A stretch of DNA of 48,068 bases from UBA7445 sp042096455 (GCA_042096455.1 JBELLU010000007.1:1-48068); one strand, 5' to 3'; positions 23,998 to 33,625 are shown, numbered from the stretch's first letter. Numbers and translations: made by a program. The notes: generated from the sequence alone by a model not told the origin.

Positions 23998-25592
23998 TGA
24001 GCGCACTATACCGGACCTTTATTTTTTGTATCAGCGCCCTTTGCTCTGCGATACCCCTTATCGCGGAAACTGCTGCAAGGCCGAACATCGTCATCATTAT
24101 TTGTGACGACCTCAATGATTCCATCGCTGGGATGGGAGGCCATCCACAGGCCTACACTCCGAATATCGATCACCTCACCGCGCGCGGGGTGCGATTCCTG
24201 AACGCTGCCTCCAATAGTCCGATCTGCGGGCCTTCCCGCGCTAGCCTATGGAGCGGGCTGCATCCGGTGACCACCGGTCTCTATGGCGGAAAGCAGCATC
24301 AAAACCGTTGGTATAATAATCCCATCCTAAAGGGTAAGCCGACGCTCTTTGAAACCTTTACGCGCAACGGCTACCGCAATTTTGCCACCGGGAAAATTCA
24401 TCACAACGGGCACGAACGTAAGGAAATTTTTGATAACCCCGACGGGTTTCGCGGTTTTGGTTCGCATCCGAACTTCGGTCCGCTGCCCAACGATGGTAAA
24501 CCTGAGAACAAACGACAGGGGGTCCTGCCGCCCTGGTGGCCGGAAGCGCACCGTGAAGGCGGAGGGTGGGGCGACGGCTTCGGCCCGATTCAGGATTTGA
24601 GCGAGTATGGTTCCGGCTACGGTTGGTCGATGTTTTATACCGGCCACCCCTGGCAATACCGCGAAGGGCACAACCGCGATCCCATGCCTGATGAGGTGCA
24701 CGCGCGTGAGGCGGTTGAGTTCCTCCAGCAGGAGCATCCTGCCCCTTTTCTCCTGACGGTCGGTTTCTCCCGTCCGCATTCCCCTTGGTATGCGCCTCAG
24801 GAATATTTTGATCGCTTTCCTCTGGAGACCGTTGAACTGACCCCAATCCTGGAAGATGATGCCGCCGATTGCGCGAAGATTTTAACGCGCCAGCAAGATC
24901 TCTCCGAGCCCTGGGGCTGGCATAAATACCAGAAGATTATGAAGAATGGCGGGAATGAGCAATTGCGTAAATGGACGCAGGCCTATCTTGCCTGTGTGGC
25001 CTTTGTCGATGATCAGGTCGGCAAAATCCTCGAGGCAATCGAGTCACGCGAAGATGCCGCCAATACTTTGATCATTTTTACCAGCGATCACGGCTATCAC
25101 ATGGGCGAAAAGGAATACCTCTTCAAATTTACCCCCTGGGAAGAAAGTGTGCGCATTCCGCTCGTCATTGCGGGGCCGGGAGTGGCGCAAGGCGTGGAGT
25201 GTGCCCGTCCCGTCGCCTTGCTGGATCTTTACCCAACCTGTATCGATTATGCAGGAATGGATTCCGCCTATGACTTGGACGGCTTCAGTCTGCGCTCCCT
25301 CCTGGAGGATCCGGTCGCTAATGAATGGGAAGGCCCTGCCATCTCGGTGGCGGCGTCCGGTTCAAAGGCACCCTTTGAAGTGGATCAGCCCGCGCGCTTG
25401 GAGGACCAGCATTTCAGTCTGCGCTCCGAGCATTTTCGTTATATCCGTTGCCGCAACGGCGAGGAGGAATTTTACGATCATCGCAGCGATCCACATGAGT
25501 GGCACAACGAGATTGAGAACCCCGCTTATCAACGGGATATAGAAGTGATACGAGCAGCCTTTCAGCGCTTCATTGAGGCTGCCAAGTCTTAG
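23997..25592 (+). CDS. S1-family sulfatase, CGPSR type
   Basis: 531 residues with a signal peptide ending near LIAETA. PNIVIIICDDLNDSIAGMGG opens the catalytic domain; SNSPICGPSRASLWSGLHP carries Cys77 as the formylglycine site with the standard CxPSR sequence; TGKIHHNGHE holds the Lys/His pair and FTSDHGYHMGEKEYLFK the metal-site Asp/His. The protein is longer than its neighbours mainly in the middle (a Gly/Trp-rich stretch, residues 170-225), which often shapes substrate pockets in this family. It is translationally coupled to the GH10 gene, so xylan cleavage and desulfation are produced together. Exact sulfate position is unknown. Confidence 0.93.
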   Translation: MSALYRTFIFCISALCSAIPLIAETAARPNIVIIICDDLNDSIAGMGGHPQAYTPNIDHLTARGVRFLNAASNSPICGPSRASLWSGLHPVTTGLYGGKQHQNRWYNNPILKGKPTLFETFTRNGYRNFATGKIHHNGHERKEIFDNPDGFRGFGSHPNFGPLPNDGKPENKRQGVLPPWWPEAHREGGGWGDGFGPIQDLSEYGSGYGWSMFYTGHPWQYREGHNRDPMPDEVHAREAVEFLQQEHPAPFLLTVGFSRPHSPWYAPQEYFDRFPLETVELTPILEDDAADCAKILTRQQDLSEPWGWHKYQKIMKNGGNEQLRKWTQAYLACVAFVDDQVGKILEAIESREDAANTLIIFTSDHGYHMGEKEYLFKFTPWEESVRIPLVIAGPGVAQGVECARPVALLDLYPTCIDYAGMDSAYDLDGFSLRSLLEDPVANEWEGPAISVAASGSKAPFEVDQPARLEDQHFSLRSEHFRYIRCRNGEEEFYDHRSDPHEWHNEIENPAYQRDIEVIRAAFQRFIEAAKS

Positions 25593-25715
25593 GACTTAAA
25601 AGGGAGTCGGCTGAGCGCCGGGTAGTATCATAATTTTACTTTTTTGGTTCAGGAAGTGGCATTGCTGAAACTTCTGCCGCATGCGATGATTAATCACTGT
25701 TTACTTATAATTACT

Positions 25716-28700
25716 ATGCATAAAACCTCTGTTTACCTACCGGTGCTCGCGGCACTCACCTTAGTTTCTGCATCCCTCAAAGGTGCTCAAATTATCAATT
25801 TCAATGCGACCTCAATTTCTTCGAATGTTTTGCTCTCTTCGGATACGAATTTCAATGAATCAACCGAGACTTTGAATTCAAGCACGAGCTCCGGTTATAC
25901 CGGTCAACCGGTGCATGGCGGATTTGAAGAGGGTGGCAACAGTTTATGGGGTGCCAATGATGTTAGCGGCAGTGGTCTTCGTTTGCGTTGGAATGGCGGT
26001 GCCGGTACCACGGGTGAAATTTGCTCCGGTCTGTTCCTCTTCAAGCAATCCGACTTCCTCGCACTTAACTCCGGTGCCGTTAAAATGGATGCGGCGAATG
26101 ATACGATCAGCGGCTCATTTGGTAGCTTGAATGCCAATAACGCCACTTCTTCTGCTACGGTCCGAATTGTGATTAAAGACAGTTCCGGTTACCATATCTC
26201 CAATCCGCAAAATGTCACGTCAGGCGCATCCTTTTCGTATGAAGCCACCACCGGTTTGACGTATTCAAGCTTCACTCCCACCTCCAACGATGCACAGGTG
26301 GGTGCCGGTACGATTGGGTCTGGGTCAACACCTACCTTTGACGGAATTACCTGGGTCGGCTTTCGTTTGGATGCGGTGCGCGGCTCAAACCCGTCACAGG
26401 GCGTCAATATTGGAGTGAAGGAGTTTACCGCTCAAGCAGTTGTTGGAGCAACGACCAACAGTTCAACGAATGAAGTTTTGGAAATGCGCACCACCGTGGA
26501 CACCTACACGCCGAGCTTTGAGGCGGGCAATACCACTTACAGCCTTTCCGGTGCCGATGCCTCGGATTTCAGTATTTCCAGCAGCGGGGTACTTAGCTTT
26601 AACAGTCCTCCGGTCTACGCCACGAAGTCATCCTACACGGTGGTAGTTGAAATGGTGGACGGCGCGAACCAGGAAAATGAGACCGTTACCATTTCTATTT
26701 TGGAGGGCGCCGCCCTTACCGGACGCACCCGCGTCCATGCTACCGATAGCTACAATGTCCTCTTCATCCCGATCGACGACTTGCGACCTCTGCTGAATCA
26801 CTATGGCGAGGATGATCCCCTCCGGCCCATCACCCCCAACTTTGACCGCCTCGCAGCCTCTAGCGTGACCTTCCTCAATGCCCACTGCCAGCAGGCAATC
26901 TGCAATGCCTCCCGCGCCTCCATGCTGACCGGCTTACGTCCCGACACCACCAAATGCTGGAATTTGCAAACGACTTTCCGCGATACGGTTCCCAATGTAG
27001 TCACGCTCCCGCAACAGTTTGGCGCTAACAACTACACCGTTCATGGCATCGGTAAAGTTTATCACGGCATGACTAATGTGAAGCAGGACAATAGCGTCGG
27101 AACCTGGGGCGTCACTTCCTGGAACGATGGTTGGCAGAACCCCGGCAGTTCAGTTCTCAAGTATTACGAAGATGGCAGTAATAGCTCCGTTTATGGAACA
27201 TACGACAAGGCCGCTCAGGAGGATGCCGGCAATGGTAACATTTCCGCAACGGATGTTGGTGAATACAAACGAAACGGTTCTGCAATCACGGACTCAGACT
27301 ACAAGGACGGTGCCAATGCCGACGAAGGTGTCAATCGGATCGCAACCTACGCCGCAGCATACCAAAGTTCAGGTACGCCGTTCTTCCTTGCGGTCGGTTT
27401 TCAAAAGCCGCACCTGCCGTTCAATTGCCCCAAGACTTATTGGGATCTTTACGATCCCAGTACCATTGATTTGACCGGTTACGATGGCACGCGCACCATG
27501 CCTCAGGGCACGAATCGTTTTACCGCACCCTTTGGTGGCGAACCGTTTGATTACGGCGTGGGTGATCCAATAAATGACGCGGAAAATTTTGTACCGGAAT
27601 TGACCGGAACCTGGGGGTCCACCGGTTTGGATTCCTCCGACCACAACGAACCGGCGCCCACCCAAGCGGAACTTCGCCATTTGATTCACGGTTATCTCGC
27701 CTGTGTTTCCTTTATCGACGCACAGTTGGGCAAACTTCTGGACGCGCTTGAAGATCCAAACGGAGACTCGAACACCAGCGACTCGATCGCCAACAACACG
27801 ATCATCGTTGTCTGGGGCGACCACGGATTCCACCTCGGTGATCACGGCGGCTTTATGGCAAAGCATAACAATTTCGAAATATCGACCCGTGTACCGCTCA
27901 TGGTGAGCACTCCGGATTTGAGCAATCTCGGAACCGCCGGAACAAGGACCACTGCTCCGGTGGAATTGGTGGATATTTATCCAACCCTTCTGGATCTCTG
28001 TTCCTTACCGGTCTCAACGACCAGTTCGCATAGTCTCGAAGGCACCAGCTTCCTGCCGCTCTTGGAAGATCCCAATCAGCCATGGAAAGAGGCGGCGTAC
28101 AGTCAGTATCAACGCTCGATTTCGGCTAATAAATCCGGTGACACCGCTCTGAGCGCCGCCGGTTCGGGTTGGGGGATGGGTTACAGTATTCGCACCGAGC
28201 GCTATCGCTACACCGAGTGGTGGCGGACTACTGCAAACAACTATCCAATCTTCAACGGTGGAGAAACATCCGCTCAGTTAAACATCCACACGATCGATAC
28301 GGGCGTGACGGAACCCAGCTTTATCGAGCTCTATGACTACGTGAATGACCCCGGTGAAACCGTGAATTTGGCGGTCATTCCTGGGGGAGAAGATTATAGT
28401 GCCCTCATGGCGGAACTCTCGGCGCTCTTGAATGATAGCAACGCCACTTACAGCGGAGACGGCTGGAGCGAGGCCGCATCGGATGCGCCGGCTACCTATC
28501 CAAATACCCAAGCCGACTGGCGGGCACAGTATGCTACGCCCGGGCGAGCCGCTTCCGACCTCCAGGATGGTCAGGATCCGGACAACGACGGTATTATGAA
28601 CGAATTGGAATATGCCTTTGGCACAAACCCGCTAGTGAGCGACATTGTCCCGGTAACCAGCAGTGTGGTTTCCGGTCAACTCAAGATCACCTATCCCGTG

Positions 28701-28880
28701 GTTACGGGTCGTACCGATGTAAGCGTGGCGGCTGAAACCAGCACCACCCTTGATTCGAATAGTTTTACCACAACCGGAGTGACCACCAGTGATGGCGCGA
28801 CTCAGGGACACAAGACCATCAAAGAAGCAACGATCGATACCACGAGTGCCCGGGGCTTCATGATTGTTGCACCGCAATAG
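25716..28880 (+). CDS. Large modular secreted sulfatase with N-terminal beta domains and C-terminal calcium-repeat tail
   Basis: 1054 residues from ATG 25716, which places a signal peptide (ending LKGAQ) at the start; the frame is open to 25644 but that stretch is not signal-like. Residues about 25-245 form a Ser/Thr/Asn-rich beta domain like the secreted proteins at 9388-12123. Residues about 250-330 look cadherin-like (EVLEMRTTVDTYTPSF, YTVVVEMVDGANQENETVT). The sulfatase domain follows: FIPIDDLRPLLNHYG, QQAICNASRASMLTG (Cys396), GIGKVYHG, VVWGDHGFHLGDHGGF. The C-terminus has a DPDNDGIMNELEYAFGTNP segment, a TSP3-like calcium-binding repeat. The modules suggest a surface-attached or released enzyme. 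It is 123 bp after the previous gene. Confidence 0.88.
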   Translation: MHKTSVYLPVLAALTLVSASLKGAQIINFNATSISSNVLLSSDTNFNESTETLNSSTSSGYTGQPVHGGFEEGGNSLWGANDVSGSGLRLRWNGGAGTTGEICSGLFLFKQSDFLALNSGAVKMDAANDTISGSFGSLNANNATSSATVRIVIKDSSGYHISNPQNVTSGASFSYEATTGLTYSSFTPTSNDAQVGAGTIGSGSTPTFDGITWVGFRLDAVRGSNPSQGVNIGVKEFTAQAVVGATTNSSTNEVLEMRTTVDTYTPSFEAGNTTYSLSGADASDFSISSSGVLSFNSPPVYATKSSYTVVVEMVDGANQENETVTISILEGAALTGRTRVHATDSYNVLFIPIDDLRPLLNHYGEDDPLRPITPNFDRLAASSVTFLNAHCQQAICNASRASMLTGLRPDTTKCWNLQTTFRDTVPNVVTLPQQFGANNYTVHGIGKVYHGMTNVKQDNSVGTWGVTSWNDGWQNPGSSVLKYYEDGSNSSVYGTYDKAAQEDAGNGNISATDVGEYKRNGSAITDSDYKDGANADEGVNRIATYAAAYQSSGTPFFLAVGFQKPHLPFNCPKTYWDLYDPSTIDLTGYDGTRTMPQGTNRFTAPFGGEPFDYGVGDPINDAENFVPELTGTWGSTGLDSSDHNEPAPTQAELRHLIHGYLACVSFIDAQLGKLLDALEDPNGDSNTSDSIANNTIIVVWGDHGFHLGDHGGFMAKHNNFEISTRVPLMVSTPDLSNLGTAGTRTTAPVELVDIYPTLLDLCSLPVSTTSSHSLEGTSFLPLLEDPNQPWKEAAYSQYQRSISANKSGDTALSAAGSGWGMGYSIRTERYRYTEWWRTTANNYPIFNGGETSAQLNIHTIDTGVTEPSFIELYDYVNDPGETVNLAVIPGGEDYSALMAELSALLNDSNATYSGDGWSEAASDAPATYPNTQADWRAQYATPGRAASDLQDGQDPDNDGIMNELEYAFGTNPLVSDIVPVTSSVVSGQLKITYPVVTGRTDVSVAAETSTTLDSNSFTTTGVTTSDGATQGHKTIKEATIDTTSARGFMIVAPQ

Positions 28881-28893
28881 CCCGTAGCTTTCT

Positions 28894-28927
28894 GAACGAG
28901 GCAAGTCCTTGGGGGCTTGCCCCGTTC
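28894..28927. terminator. Strong hairpin between the modular sulfatase and the FGGY kinase
   Basis: Arms 28894-28905 and 28916-28927 pair over 12 bp with one A.C mismatch, around a 10-base loop. No T-run follows, so it may be a transcript-stabilising or attenuating hairpin rather than a classical terminator. It could lower expression of the downstream kinase relative to the enzymes. Confidence 0.5.
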
Positions 28928-28952
28928 ACCACCTGATTTTCATGCTCCCAAG

Positions 28953-30605
28953 ATGAAATACTTTTTTGGAATTGATGTCGGTACTGGCAGTGCCCGGGTT
29001 GGATTGTTTGAAATAGGGGGGCGTTTACTCGCGCATCACGCCGAGCCCATAGAGATGTGGCGACCCCAGGCAGATTTCGTGGAGCAATCGTCCGACGATA
29101 TTTGGGCAGCAATTTGCCGTTGTTCCAAAGCCGTCTTGGAAACTTCCAGGATCGACCCTCAAGCGGTTGAGGGTATTGGATTTGATGCAACCTGTTCGCT
29201 GGTGGTCTTGGATGCCTCCGGTGCTCCGGTCACCGTTGATCCCGCAGGAGAGGACGCCCGCAATGTCATCGTTTGGATGGACCACCGTGCCCTCGAGGAA
29301 ACGGCAAGCCTCAATGAATTGAGCGGCGAACATTCCATCTTTGAATACGTGGGCGGTAAGATTTCACCAGAGATGCAGATACCCAAACTACTGTGGTTGA
29401 AAAAACACCTGCCGGAAGCGTGGAAACGGGCGGCACATTTTTTTGATCTGCCGGATTATCTGACCTACCGTGCAACTGGATCCCTGACGCGTTCGCTGTG
29501 TTCCCTGACCTGCAAATGGACCTACCTCGCGCATGAAGCCGAGTCGGGTGGTAAGGGCTGGCAGGCGGATTTTCTGCGTGCTGCCGGTTTACAAGAATTC
29601 CCAGAGGAGGATTATGCCCGTATCGGGCAAACCGTGCGTCCGATGGGCGAGGCGATTGGGGAGGGTTTGAGCGGATCCGCCGCGAAAGAATTGGGACTGC
29701 AAGCGGGCACTAAGGTTGGGGTTTCTATTATTGATGCCCATGCGGGCGGGATCGGCATGATCGGTATGTCCGAAGGCGGAAGCCCGATAAATCTCGACCA
29801 GCGTCTCGCTTTGATTGGCGGCACCAGTTCCTGTCACATGGCGGTTGCGCCCGAGCAACGCGGCATCGCGGGGGTTTGGGGACCGTATTATTCTGCGATG
29901 GTGCCGGGTCTTTGGTTGAACGAGGGCGGGCAATCGGCGACGGGCGCGCTGGTGGATCATATCATTTTTAATCACGGTGCGACCACTGCCGCAGAGGAAG
30001 CCGCCAAAGAGCAGGGTTTGAATCTCTACGCTTTCTTGAATGCAAAGCTTGAGGAGATGGCGGGGGGTGAGGGCTTGGATAAGCTCACGATGCAATTGCA
30101 CCTTTGTCCCTATTTTCACGGCAACCGTTCCCCCCGCGCCAATCCACACCTCACCGGAATGATTGCGGGTCTCAAGCTTTCTAACACTATTGAGGATCTG
30201 GCACGCCTTTATTTGGCGACCATTCAAGCGATTGCCTACGGGACGCGGCACATCATTGAAAGTATGAATACCGCAGGTTACGCTATCGACACGCTCATTT
30301 GTTGTGGAGGTGGCACAAAGAACCCCGTTTTTATGCAACAACACGCCAATGCCACCGGATGCCGCCTGTTGATCCCGGAGGAACCGGAATCGGTGCTCTT
30401 GGGCGCTGCTATGTTGGGTGCGGTTGCCGCTGGAGCATACGGAAATCTTGAGGCCGCAATGGCTGCGATGTCTCGCCCAGGATCTGTCATCGAACCTGAC
30501 TTAGGGGTGCAAAGCTTTCACGGAGCAAAGTACACGGTTTTTCATCGGCTTTACCACGACCAAAAAGCCTATACTCAACTGATGTCCGGCGCAGCTATAG
30601 GCTAA
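28953..30605 (+). CDS. FGGY-family pentulokinase, D-ribulokinase-like
   Basis: 550 residues from ATG 28953, which starts right at the family N-terminus FFGIDVGTGSARVGLFE; an upstream start at 28917 adds 12 unrelated residues. GIGFDATCSLVVLDASG, VWMDHRALEE, GGTSSCHMAVAP, CPYFHGNRSPRANP and ICCGGGTKNPVFMQQHANA are the motifs of the FGGY/YDR109C group, which phosphorylate D-ribulose (some act on related pentuloses). It has no signal peptide and is cytoplasmic. A xylose-specific xylulokinase is encoded separately at 32046, so this enzyme may serve another pentose of the same polysaccharide. It is the last plus-strand gene of the cluster and converges on metY. Confidence 0.85.
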   Translation: MKYFFGIDVGTGSARVGLFEIGGRLLAHHAEPIEMWRPQADFVEQSSDDIWAAICRCSKAVLETSRIDPQAVEGIGFDATCSLVVLDASGAPVTVDPAGEDARNVIVWMDHRALEETASLNELSGEHSIFEYVGGKISPEMQIPKLLWLKKHLPEAWKRAAHFFDLPDYLTYRATGSLTRSLCSLTCKWTYLAHEAESGGKGWQADFLRAAGLQEFPEEDYARIGQTVRPMGEAIGEGLSGSAAKELGLQAGTKVGVSIIDAHAGGIGMIGMSEGGSPINLDQRLALIGGTSSCHMAVAPEQRGIAGVWGPYYSAMVPGLWLNEGGQSATGALVDHIIFNHGATTAAEEAAKEQGLNLYAFLNAKLEEMAGGEGLDKLTMQLHLCPYFHGNRSPRANPHLTGMIAGLKLSNTIEDLARLYLATIQAIAYGTRHIIESMNTAGYAIDTLICCGGGTKNPVFMQQHANATGCRLLIPEEPESVLLGAAMLGAVAAGAYGNLEAAMAAMSRPGSVIEPDLGVQSFHGAKYTVFHRLYHDQKAYTQLMSGAAIG

Positions 30606-30618
30606 GCGATTTAGGTCC

Positions 30619-31929
30619 TCAGACTTTTCCCAGTGCCTGTTTGAGGTCTGCTAGAAGATCTTCGACGTCCTCAATTCCAACCGATAGACGAACATAATCC
30701 GGGGTAACTCCTGCCGCTGCTTGTTGTGCTTCATCAAGTTGCTGGTGTGTCGTGGTTGCCGGGTGGATTGCTAGAGATTTGGCGTCTCCAATATTAGCCA
30801 CGTGACTGAAGAGTTTCAGACTGTCGATAAAACTACGGCCTGCTTCGAGTCCGCCTTTTAGACCAAAACCTAAGAGTGCTCCATGGTGATCTTGAGTGAA
30901 GTATTTCTTAGCAGGCTCATGATGAGGGCTGTTGGGAAGTCCAGGATAATTGACCCAATCAACCTGTGGTTGATTGTTGAGGAATTCCGCAACTACTTGA
31001 GCATTTTGGCAATGGCGCTCCATTCGTAAATGCAATGTCTCGAGACCCTGTAAGTGTAAGAAGGAATTAAAGGGAGCGGCACAATTTCCAGTATCCCGGA
31101 GCCATTGCAGGCGCATTTTCATTATGTATGCAATGTTCGCCCCTCCAGCTGGTGGGAAGGATTTAAAGACATCCCAGTGAACGAGACCATGATAGCTGGT
31201 GTCGGGCCCGGTGAATTCATTGAAGCGTCCGCTGCCCCAGTCGAAGTTGCCACCATCGATGACGATACCACCAATGCTGGTTCCGTGGCCCCCAATGAAT
31301 TTTGTGAGGCTATGGATGACGATATTAGCGCCGTGTTCCAGCGGGCGGCATACCGCTGGTGAGGCGGCGGTGTTATCGATTATCAGTGGGAGCTTATTTT
31401 CTTTGGCAATCAAGGAAACTTCCTCAAAGGGAAAGATGTTAAGTTTGGGATTTGCAACGGTGTCGCCGTAAATCGCTCTGGTCTTTTCGTCGATAAGCGG
31501 TTTAAAGCTTTCCGGATCTTCAGCATCTGCAAAGCGGACCTCTATGCCGAGCTTGGGTAAGGTGTATTTAAAAAGGCTGAAAGTTCCGCCATAGAGTTGT
31601 GCGGCTGAGACGATGTTATCGCCTACTTGAGCGATGTTAAGAATTGCGCTGGTGATAGCAGCTTGTCCACTGGCATGTGCTAGGCCTGCAACTCCACCCT
31701 CGAGGGCGGCGACGCGCTTTTCCAGCACGTCGGTGGTGGGGTTCATGATGCGGGTGTAGATATTGCCCAGTTCCTCAAGGCCGAAGAGCTTTGCCGCATG
31801 ATCGGTATCGCGAAAGGTATAGCTAGTGGTTTGGTAAATTGGAACTGCGCGCGATCCGGTTGCGGGGTCGGGTTCTTGTCCTGCGTGGAGGGCACGTGTT
31901 CCAAATCCGGGAGTAGTATTTTGAGTCAT
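30619..31929 (-). CDS. metY: O-acetylhomoserine aminocarboxypropyltransferase (O-acetylhomoserine sulfhydrylase)
   Basis: A 436-residue PLP enzyme of the Cys/Met metabolism family that makes homocysteine from O-acetylhomoserine and sulfide. FGTRALHAGQEPDPATGSRA and VPIYQTTSYTFRDTDHAAKL are the MetY N-terminus, and HSLTKFIGGHGTSIGG contains the PLP-binding lysine. Length is typical. It is unrelated to polysaccharide degradation by pathway, although it could use reduced sulfur derived from released sulfate; that link is speculative. The 116-bp gap upstream carries only a short CCGGC-AA-GCCGG hairpin (31969-31980). Confidence 0.95.
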   Translation of the reverse strand: MTQNTTPGFGTRALHAGQEPDPATGSRAVPIYQTTSYTFRDTDHAAKLFGLEELGNIYTRIMNPTTDVLEKRVAALEGGVAGLAHASGQAAITSAILNIAQVGDNIVSAAQLYGGTFSLFKYTLPKLGIEVRFADAEDPESFKPLIDEKTRAIYGDTVANPKLNIFPFEEVSLIAKENKLPLIIDNTAASPAVCRPLEHGANIVIHSLTKFIGGHGTSIGGIVIDGGNFDWGSGRFNEFTGPDTSYHGLVHWDVFKSFPPAGGANIAYIMKMRLQWLRDTGNCAAPFNSFLHLQGLETLHLRMERHCQNAQVVAEFLNNQPQVDWVNYPGLPNSPHHEPAKKYFTQDHHGALLGFGLKGGLEAGRSFIDSLKLFSHVANIGDAKSLAIHPATTTHQQLDEAQQAAAGVTPDYVRLSVGIEDVEDLLADLKQALGKV

Positions 31930-32045
31930 CGTATATCCTTGGTGTGGGTCTGTTGTGGGTTCAATTCACCGGCAAGCCGGGCATGCAAAAGTCAAAGCGT
32001 TTAGTAAATCACAACGAGCGCAATATTCAAATGCGACTCAAATTT

Positions 32046-33602
32046 TTACCCTTCGGCGGACTGCAGGAGCTTTTCGAGTTTTTCCGCAGCGATATCGTAA
32101 TGCCCGGGTGCGACTTTGGGAGTCAGGAGGCTATCGGATTGGGGAGCGCAGAAACGTTCCTCCAATTCATTGAGCGTCGCCTGACCGCTCTGGCAGGCGG
32201 CGCGCATTGCCGCACCAAGGGCGACCGAACCGCTGACCGCCAAGCGTTGTACCTGCACCTGAAATACATCGGCAAGGATTTGCGCGATAGCATCATTTTT
32301 TGAAGCGCCACCGGTTAGATAAATGGTATCGGGCTGGAGCTGCATCCACGCACTGCAACGTTTCATGTTTAGAAATTGACCTTCCACGCAGGCGCGAACT
32401 GCCGCTTCCGCTTCCTGCCAATCGCAGAAGGCCTCACCTCCGTCGAGGAGTGGTTCTTGGCGATCCAGCCGCGGACTGATCTCGGGGCGAAAGAAGGGGA
32501 GCATGACTTGTCCGCCGTTTCCGGTGTCGGTATGTTCCAGCGCTGCGGTGAATTGATCCCAGTCGAAGTGAAATTTGTCTTTCACGGCCTCGCGGGCAAG
32601 GGAACCGTTGACGAAACACTGCAGCGACATCGAGCCGCCCATGGGATTCCCGAAGACATGACCACAGCCATCGGGGTCGGCAACCACTTCCGGCATTGCC
32701 GCAAAGAAAGTATCAGAGGTGCCCAAAGAGACCACGATTTTCCCAGGCTGGCTGGCGCCCATCCCGACAAGACTGCTGGGGTTGTCTCCGGTGAACAGCG
32801 TCACCGGGATATTTTCCGGCAGACCAAATTTCTTGGTATAGTAAGGTGAGAGGGTACCCGCCTGCGTTTTTGCGGGTTTCACCCGTGGCAGTTTATCAAC
32901 TAGATTCGGTGCGGTTGCGTGGAGGAGTTTTGGGTCCCAGTCCCAATGCTCCAAATTCATGAGATTCATGCCGGAAGCATCACCTGTATCAATGGGGGTG
33001 TCGCTGCCGCACAGTACCGAACAGATAAAGGAACTGACCAAATGAATGCGGGCGGTAGCGTCGTAGGCGGCGGGATCATTTTTATAGAAACGCCGGATTT
33101 GTGGGCCGGTGAAACGCTCGATCGCAATGGACCCCGAGCGTGAACACACCCCGGCGTCACCACCTGCCTCGGTCGCAATTTCGCGACATTCCTCGCCGGT
33201 GGAGCTATCCATCCAAATCGGAGCGGTCTCACGGGAGAGGCATGGCCCGATTTGTGCGGCGAGGGATTGATCCGTATCAAGTTCGGGAAGGGCTGTGAAC
33301 CAATCCTCTTTTAGATAGACCGAGCCGTGTTGTTGTCCGGCTCCGGAAATCGCGCTGATCTTGGAAAGGTCGCATAGTTTACCGAGGTCCTCTAACACGA
33401 GTTCTAAGGCGTCGAGCCACATCCGGGGGTCGGTATGCACCTCGCCGTCTTCGCCGTTCGGGATAAAACCCTGCGGCGCGTTGTACTGCGGGAGGTGTTG
33501 CCCGAAGTTGATGGCGTGCTCTGCCACAATCGAGCCTTTCGCAGCATCGATGACTACCGCGGAAAAACTCTGAGTGGAGGCGTCGAGTCCAAGGGTATAC
33601 AT
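32046..33602 (-). CDS. xylB: Xylulokinase
   Basis: A 518-residue FGGY-family kinase that converts D-xylulose to D-xylulose 5-phosphate. The N-terminus LGLDASTQSFSAVVIDA is the phosphate-binding loop, ISGAGQQHGSVYL and PIWMDSSTGEEC follow the xylulokinase pattern, and TLFTGDNPSSLVGMGA holds the expected catalytic Asp. VSLGTSDTFFA and YLTGGASKNDAIAQILADVF form the second nucleotide-binding part. The gene begins 23 bp after the stop of xylA and is clearly in the same operon. Together they take xylose from the polysaccharide locus into the pentose phosphate pathway. Confidence 0.95.
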   Translation of the reverse strand: MYTLGLDASTQSFSAVVIDAAKGSIVAEHAINFGQHLPQYNAPQGFIPNGEDGEVHTDPRMWLDALELVLEDLGKLCDLSKISAISGAGQQHGSVYLKEDWFTALPELDTDQSLAAQIGPCLSRETAPIWMDSSTGEECREIATEAGGDAGVCSRSGSIAIERFTGPQIRRFYKNDPAAYDATARIHLVSSFICSVLCGSDTPIDTGDASGMNLMNLEHWDWDPKLLHATAPNLVDKLPRVKPAKTQAGTLSPYYTKKFGLPENIPVTLFTGDNPSSLVGMGASQPGKIVVSLGTSDTFFAAMPEVVADPDGCGHVFGNPMGGSMSLQCFVNGSLAREAVKDKFHFDWDQFTAALEHTDTGNGGQVMLPFFRPEISPRLDRQEPLLDGGEAFCDWQEAEAAVRACVEGQFLNMKRCSAWMQLQPDTIYLTGGASKNDAIAQILADVFQVQVQRLAVSGSVALGAAMRAACQSGQATLNELEERFCAPQSDSLLTPKVAPGHYDIAAEKLEKLLQSAEG

Positions 33603-33625
33603 AGCGTGCTCGTCAAAAGCTTGGT

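Noticed and set aside
25706..25711. TATAAT just before the modular sulfatase ATG
   Set aside because: It would start transcription at or after the ATG and has no -35 partner.
28578..28634. Dockerin-like domain at the end of the modular sulfatase
   Set aside because: Only one DPDNDG-type calcium repeat is visible and no cohesin is known in such organisms; a TSP3-like repeat is the better reading.
30619..31929. metY as part of the sulfatase pathway
   Set aside because: It is on the opposite strand with its own upstream gap, and sulfate release does not require it; coincidental neighbourhood is simpler.
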